Below, piece by piece: positions 61,544-64,000 of a DNA stretch of 64,000 bases (position 1 is the stretch's first letter; each line of letters begins with the position of its first letter). The position numbers and the translations under genes were made by a program. Under the pieces are notes generated by a model that saw only the letters and a list, made by a program, of their open reading frames with translations, did no database searches and was not told where the DNA came from. This DNA is from Hymenobacter cyanobacteriorum (GTDB lineage: Bacteria > Bacteroidota > Bacteroidia > Cytophagales > Hymenobacteraceae), in contig NZ_JALBGC010000002.1 in NCBI RefSeq assembly GCF_022631375.1, positions 124,001 through 188,000 of the forward strand, read 5' to 3'.

Positions 61544-62544
61544 CGGGACGAAGCGGCAGCAGTGGGTGTATGAGAGGACGCGGCCGAAGCCGGTGCGGCG
61601 CCAAAATTACCGCCCGGGCGCTGCGCCGGTATGGTTTCGGTGTAGGGCTCGGGCACGGGCCAGCCGTGCAGTGGCTTCAGGGCCGGCACGCGGTTGGTGA
61701 GCCGAGTGAGCAGCCGCCCGCGAATGCCGTGGTAGGCCCGGAACAGACGCGACCGTTTAGCCAGCTCCGCCTCGTCGAAACGGGCTACGGAAAAGACGTG
61801 CTGGCTGAAATAATCCTTCGGGAAAGCATAGGGCAGGCCCCACTTCAACGGCTTGTGGTTGGGGCGGTAAGCAGTGCCGAACAGCCAGTCCCAGAAGGCG
61901 AATTTGGTGGAGAAGTTGGCGTAAAACACCTCCTCGTGGTCGGCGTGGTGCCAGAGGTGCATCTCGGGGCCGTTGATGAAATATTGCAGGCGGCCCGAGC
62001 GCACGTCGATGTTGCAATGAATCCAGATGCCCCACACGGCATCGATGCAGGCCTTGATGGGCACCACCATCGGGTCGGCTCCCAGCAGAATGATGGGCGC
62101 AAACTCAATGGTCTGGTTAATCAGAATCTCGACGGCGTGGGAGCGGGAGCCGGCCAGCCAGTCTACCTGCTTGCCCGAGTGGTGTGCCTCATGCGTGCGC
62201 CAGAAAAACGCGCTGCTGTGCTGAAACCGGTGAAACCAGTAGATGTAAAAATCGTGCGTAATCACAAAAAATAACACCTGTGCCCAGATGGGCCAGCCCG
62301 TCACAAAATGCAGCTTGGAGAACCCGAAATGCTGGTCGAGCGGCTGAATGATGTAATCGAAGATGATGATTTTCAGCGCATAGCTCTGCACGAAGGTGTA
62401 GAGCACTAGGTCGGTCCAGAAGCCCTCACGGAAAAACGGCAAGCCCTTGCGGTAGGGGATGATGCGCTCCAGCGTAATCACGATGGCCACCCAAACGAGC
62501 AGGATGGCTGTAGTGATGAGTTCGACTTTGGGCATGGCTTGCAT
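61540..62544 (-). CDS. Sterol desaturase / fatty acid hydroxylase family protein
   Basis: 334 residues from ATG 62544 (or the next ATG three codons in). Membrane helices TTAILLVWVAIVITLE, VLYTFVQSYALKIIIFDYI and QVLFFVITHDFYIYW. The eight-histidine di-iron set is present: HDFYIYWFHRFQH, HEAHHSGKQ, and HLWHHADHEE near residue 200. C-terminal residues 300-334 are an Ala/Pro/Ser-rich tail. These enzymes hydroxylate or desaturate sterols, fatty acids or carotenoids in the membrane. The substrate cannot be told. First gene of a pair with the SMR gene. Confidence 0.9.
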   Translation of the reverse strand: MQAMPKVELITTAILLVWVAIVITLERIIPYRKGLPFFREGFWTDLVLYTFVQSYALKIIIFDYIIQPLDQHFGFSKLHFVTGWPIWAQVLFFVITHDFYIYWFHRFQHSSAFFWRTHEAHHSGKQVDWLAGSRSHAVEILINQTIEFAPIILLGADPMVVPIKACIDAVWGIWIHCNIDVRSGRLQYFINGPEMHLWHHADHEEVFYANFSTKFAFWDWLFGTAYRPNHKPLKWGLPYAFPKDYFSQHVFSVARFDEAELAKRSRLFRAYHGIRGRLLTRLTNRVPALKPLHGWPVPEPYTETIPAQRPGGNFGAAPASAASSHTPTAAASSR

Positions 62545-62552
62545 GGGGTTTT

Positions 62553-62645
62553 GTCTGTCATCCTGAGCGCAGCGAAGGACCTTATCAAGCCAGAACCAAT
62601 CGCTCTGGCTTGATAAGGTCCTTCGCTGCGCTCAGGATGACAGAC
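62553..62645. repeat. Long perfect inverted repeat, family C
   Basis: Arms 62553-62594 and 62604-62645 are perfect 42-base complements (GTCTGTCATCCTGAGCGCAG at the outer end) with a 9-base loop. It is related in style to family A (CTGAGC ... GAAG). It lies between neuB and the sterol desaturase gene on the same strand. Confidence 0.92.
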
Positions 62646-62675
62646 GATTTATAACGTCAGTTCAACCCAAACCGC

Positions 62676-63566
62676 TTACTCCTGGTTCGGCGTCAGCTCG
62701 CGGCGCAGGCGGGCGCGGGGCTCCAGCTCGGAGTCGTACACGCGCTTCACGCCATCGCCAAGGCCCTCTTCCACGTCGCGGATGTCGCGCACGAGCTTGG
62801 CCATGCCGCCGGGCTCCACCGAGGCGGCGTGGTCGGAACCCCACATGGCGCGGTCCAGCGTAAAGTGGCGCTCCACGAAGCTGGCGCCCAAGGTCACGGC
62901 GGCTACCGTAGTGGCCAAGCCGGTTTCGTGGCCCGAGTAGCCGATGGGCGTGCCGGGGAACATGCCTTGCAGCACGGGCACCATGCGCAGGTTCAGCTCG
63001 GCCGGCGGGCAGGGGTAGGACGAGGTGGAGTGCGCAATCATCAGCTTGTCCAGCCCGACCCACTTCACGGCCTGGTTGATTTCGTCCAGGGTGCTCATGC
63101 CGGTGCTCAGCATCAGCGGGCGGCCGGTGGCGCGCACACGGTCGAGCAGGGGCTTGTCGGTGAGGGAGGCGGAGGCCATCTTGTAAAGCACCGGCTGGAA
63201 TTGCTCCATGAAATCCACCGAGGGCTCGTCCCAGCACGAGGCAAACCAGTCGATGCCCAAGGCCCGGCAGTAGTCGTCGATGGCCGTGTATTCGGCCTGG
63301 CCGAACTCGGTTTTGCGTTTGTAGTCGATGTAGCTCATGCGGCCCCAGGGGGTGTCGCGCTGCTTTTCCCACTGGTCTTTGGGCACGCACAGCTCGGGGG
63401 TGCGCTTCTGGAACTTCACGGCGTCGCAGCCGGCCTTGGCAGCCTCGGAGATGAGCTGCTTGGCCAAGTCGAGCGAGCCGTTGTGGTTGATGCCGATTTC
63501 GGCGATGATGTAGGCCGGGTGGCCCGCGCCAATGAATCGGTTTTTACGGATTTCAACAGCTTGCAT
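62676..63566 (-). CDS. NeuB-type N-acetylneuraminate (sialic/pseudaminic acid) synthase
   Basis: 296 residues from ATG 63566, shorter than typical NeuB (about 340) because the C-terminal SAF antifreeze domain is absent. The TIM-barrel reads AYIIAEIGINHNGSLDLAKQ, GCDAVKFQKRTPE, YKMASASLTDKPLL, MLSTGMSTLDEINQA, HSTSSYPCPPAELNLR, GYSGHETGLATTVAA and ERHFTLDRAMWGSDHAAS, the standard set with metal-binding His and the PEP-binding Lys/Arg residues. It condenses PEP with a hexosamine to make a nonulosonic acid for surface glycans. Upstream on the same strand lies an SDR, which is often found in such clusters. Confidence 0.92.
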   Translation of the reverse strand: MQAVEIRKNRFIGAGHPAYIIAEIGINHNGSLDLAKQLISEAAKAGCDAVKFQKRTPELCVPKDQWEKQRDTPWGRMSYIDYKRKTEFGQAEYTAIDDYCRALGIDWFASCWDEPSVDFMEQFQPVLYKMASASLTDKPLLDRVRATGRPLMLSTGMSTLDEINQAVKWVGLDKLMIAHSTSSYPCPPAELNLRMVPVLQGMFPGTPIGYSGHETGLATTVAAVTLGASFVERHFTLDRAMWGSDHAASVEPGGMAKLVRDIRDVEEGLGDGVKRVYDSELEPRARLRRELTPNQE

Positions 63567-63584
63567 AAGGCGTTGTTTGGGTTT

Positions 63585-63674
63585 TAGTTGTCAGTTGCTC
63601 GTTGTCAGTTGTCAGGTTGTTCAACTGCCGTTTCAAAGGGAAACTGACAACTGACAACGAGCAACCGACAACTA
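63585..63674. repeat. Inverted repeat with AT-rich direct units
   Basis: Arms 63585-63615 and 63644-63674 (31 bases) pair with one mismatch around a 28-base loop. Arms are built of the repeating unit GTTGTCAGTT, like the outer part of the 6799-6882 element. It separates neuB from the SDR gene. Confidence 0.8.
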
Positions 63675-63675
63675 A

Positions 63676-64000
63676 TTAAATAGCCGTCCAGCCGCCGTCC
63701 ACCACCAGGTTGGCCCCGGTCATGTAGGCCGACGCATCTGAGGCCAGGAACACGACCGCGCCCTGGTAATCGGTGGGCGTAGCCATGCGGCCCAGCGGCG
63801 TTTTGGCGCTGTATTGCTTGATGAAGAATTCGTCCTGGCTGTTTTCGACGCCGCCGGGCGAGAGCGTGTTCACGCGCACGCCAGCCGCGCCCCAGTAGGC
63901 CGCCAGGTAGCGCGTGAAATTCACCACCGCGCCCTTGGTCATGGGGTAGGAGGGTGATTTGTAGAATGTTTGTTCGCCGGCTTCGTTGCGGTAAATGCTT
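63676..64000 (-). CDS. SDR family oxidoreductase, C-terminal part (truncated by window)
   Basis: The frame runs to the right edge, so the N-terminus (including the Rossmann motif) is missing. 107 residues are visible, opening [20 protein letters not shown]. The catalytic YxxxK is YPMTK, followed by [28 protein letters not shown], and it ends [20 protein letters not shown], the classical SDR ending. It reduces or oxidises a carbonyl with NAD(P). It lies upstream of the NeuB-type gene on the same strand, so a role in surface-sugar synthesis is plausible. Confidence 0.9.
   Translation of the reverse strand, partial: SIYRNEAGEQTFYKSPSYPMTKGAVVNFTRYLAAYWGAAGVRVNTLSPGGVENSQDEFFIKQYSAKTPLGRMATPTDYQGAVVFLASDASAYMTGANLVVDGGWTAI

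Overview
The window looks like a chromosomal segment from a GC-rich member of the Bacteroidota, most likely a Hymenobacter-type Cytophagales. The pointers are three large secreted proteins ending in type IX secretion (T9SS) type-A sorting domains, SCKKD-type lipoprotein signals, promoters of the TAnnTTTG / TTTG kind, weak Shine-Dalgarno sequences, a tail-collar (microcystin-dependent-protein-like) gene trio, MbnP/MbnH-like genes and a GH92 mannosidase. There is no rRNA, CRISPR array or recognisable insertion sequence. Two tRNAs (Arg-CCG and a CAT-anticodon tRNA) are present.

Layout. 1-7.6 kb: DUF4468-like secreted protein, a protein with an SMAQTRAVGK / AGYEPTPAEEM motif, a lipoprotein with two secreted repeats, a LolD-type ATPase divergent from a GH113-like glycosidase, sucC convergent with ohr, tRNA-Arg. 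7.8-12.5 kb: a minus-strand radical SAM / GT2 / TonB-C membrane protein operon, divergent from a LytS/LytTR two-component pair. 12.7-20.6 kb: a small orphan protein and a minus-strand pair made of a 1196-residue protein of unknown function (hydrophobic centre, propeller-like C-terminus) and a 1132-residue pentapeptide-repeat protein. 21-32.4 kb: GH92 mannosidase, fasciclin protein, T9SS cargo, PASTA protein, a tandem (double) D-Ala-D-Ala ligase, an Ntn-hydrolase asparaginase, and pgk. 32.5-33.7 kb: a gene-poor, AT-richer gap. 33.7-44.9 kb: three tail-collar proteins, a formyltransferase-like protein and a 2798-residue T9SS adhesin, all on the plus strand. 45.9-50.5 kb: a minus-strand putative copper locus (CNGKC membrane protein, MbnP-like lipoprotein, two MbnH-like diheme lipoproteins around a CDICGC outer-membrane barrel). 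50.7-55.4 kb: a thermolysin-type (M4) T9SS metalloprotease. 55.5-64 kb: site-2 protease, HAD hydrolase, tRNA, a gene split by an in-frame amber codon, a lone PAS protein, small proteins, a sterol-desaturase/SMR pair, a NeuB-type synthase and the C-terminal part of an SDR.

How genes fit together. Much of the window serves the cell envelope: glycan hydrolysis (GH113, GH92), wall precursor synthesis (Ddl with PASTA neighbour), surface display by T9SS, outer-membrane metal handling, and surface sugar synthesis (NeuB plus SDR) at the right edge. Intergenic gaps repeatedly hold long near-perfect inverted repeats (30-42 bp arms), several sharing one core, which look like a dispersed palindromic repeat family. 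The best candidates for undescribed biology are the pentapeptide/giant-protein pair, the tail-collar/formyltransferase/adhesin module and the two-enzyme MbnP/MbnH locus.
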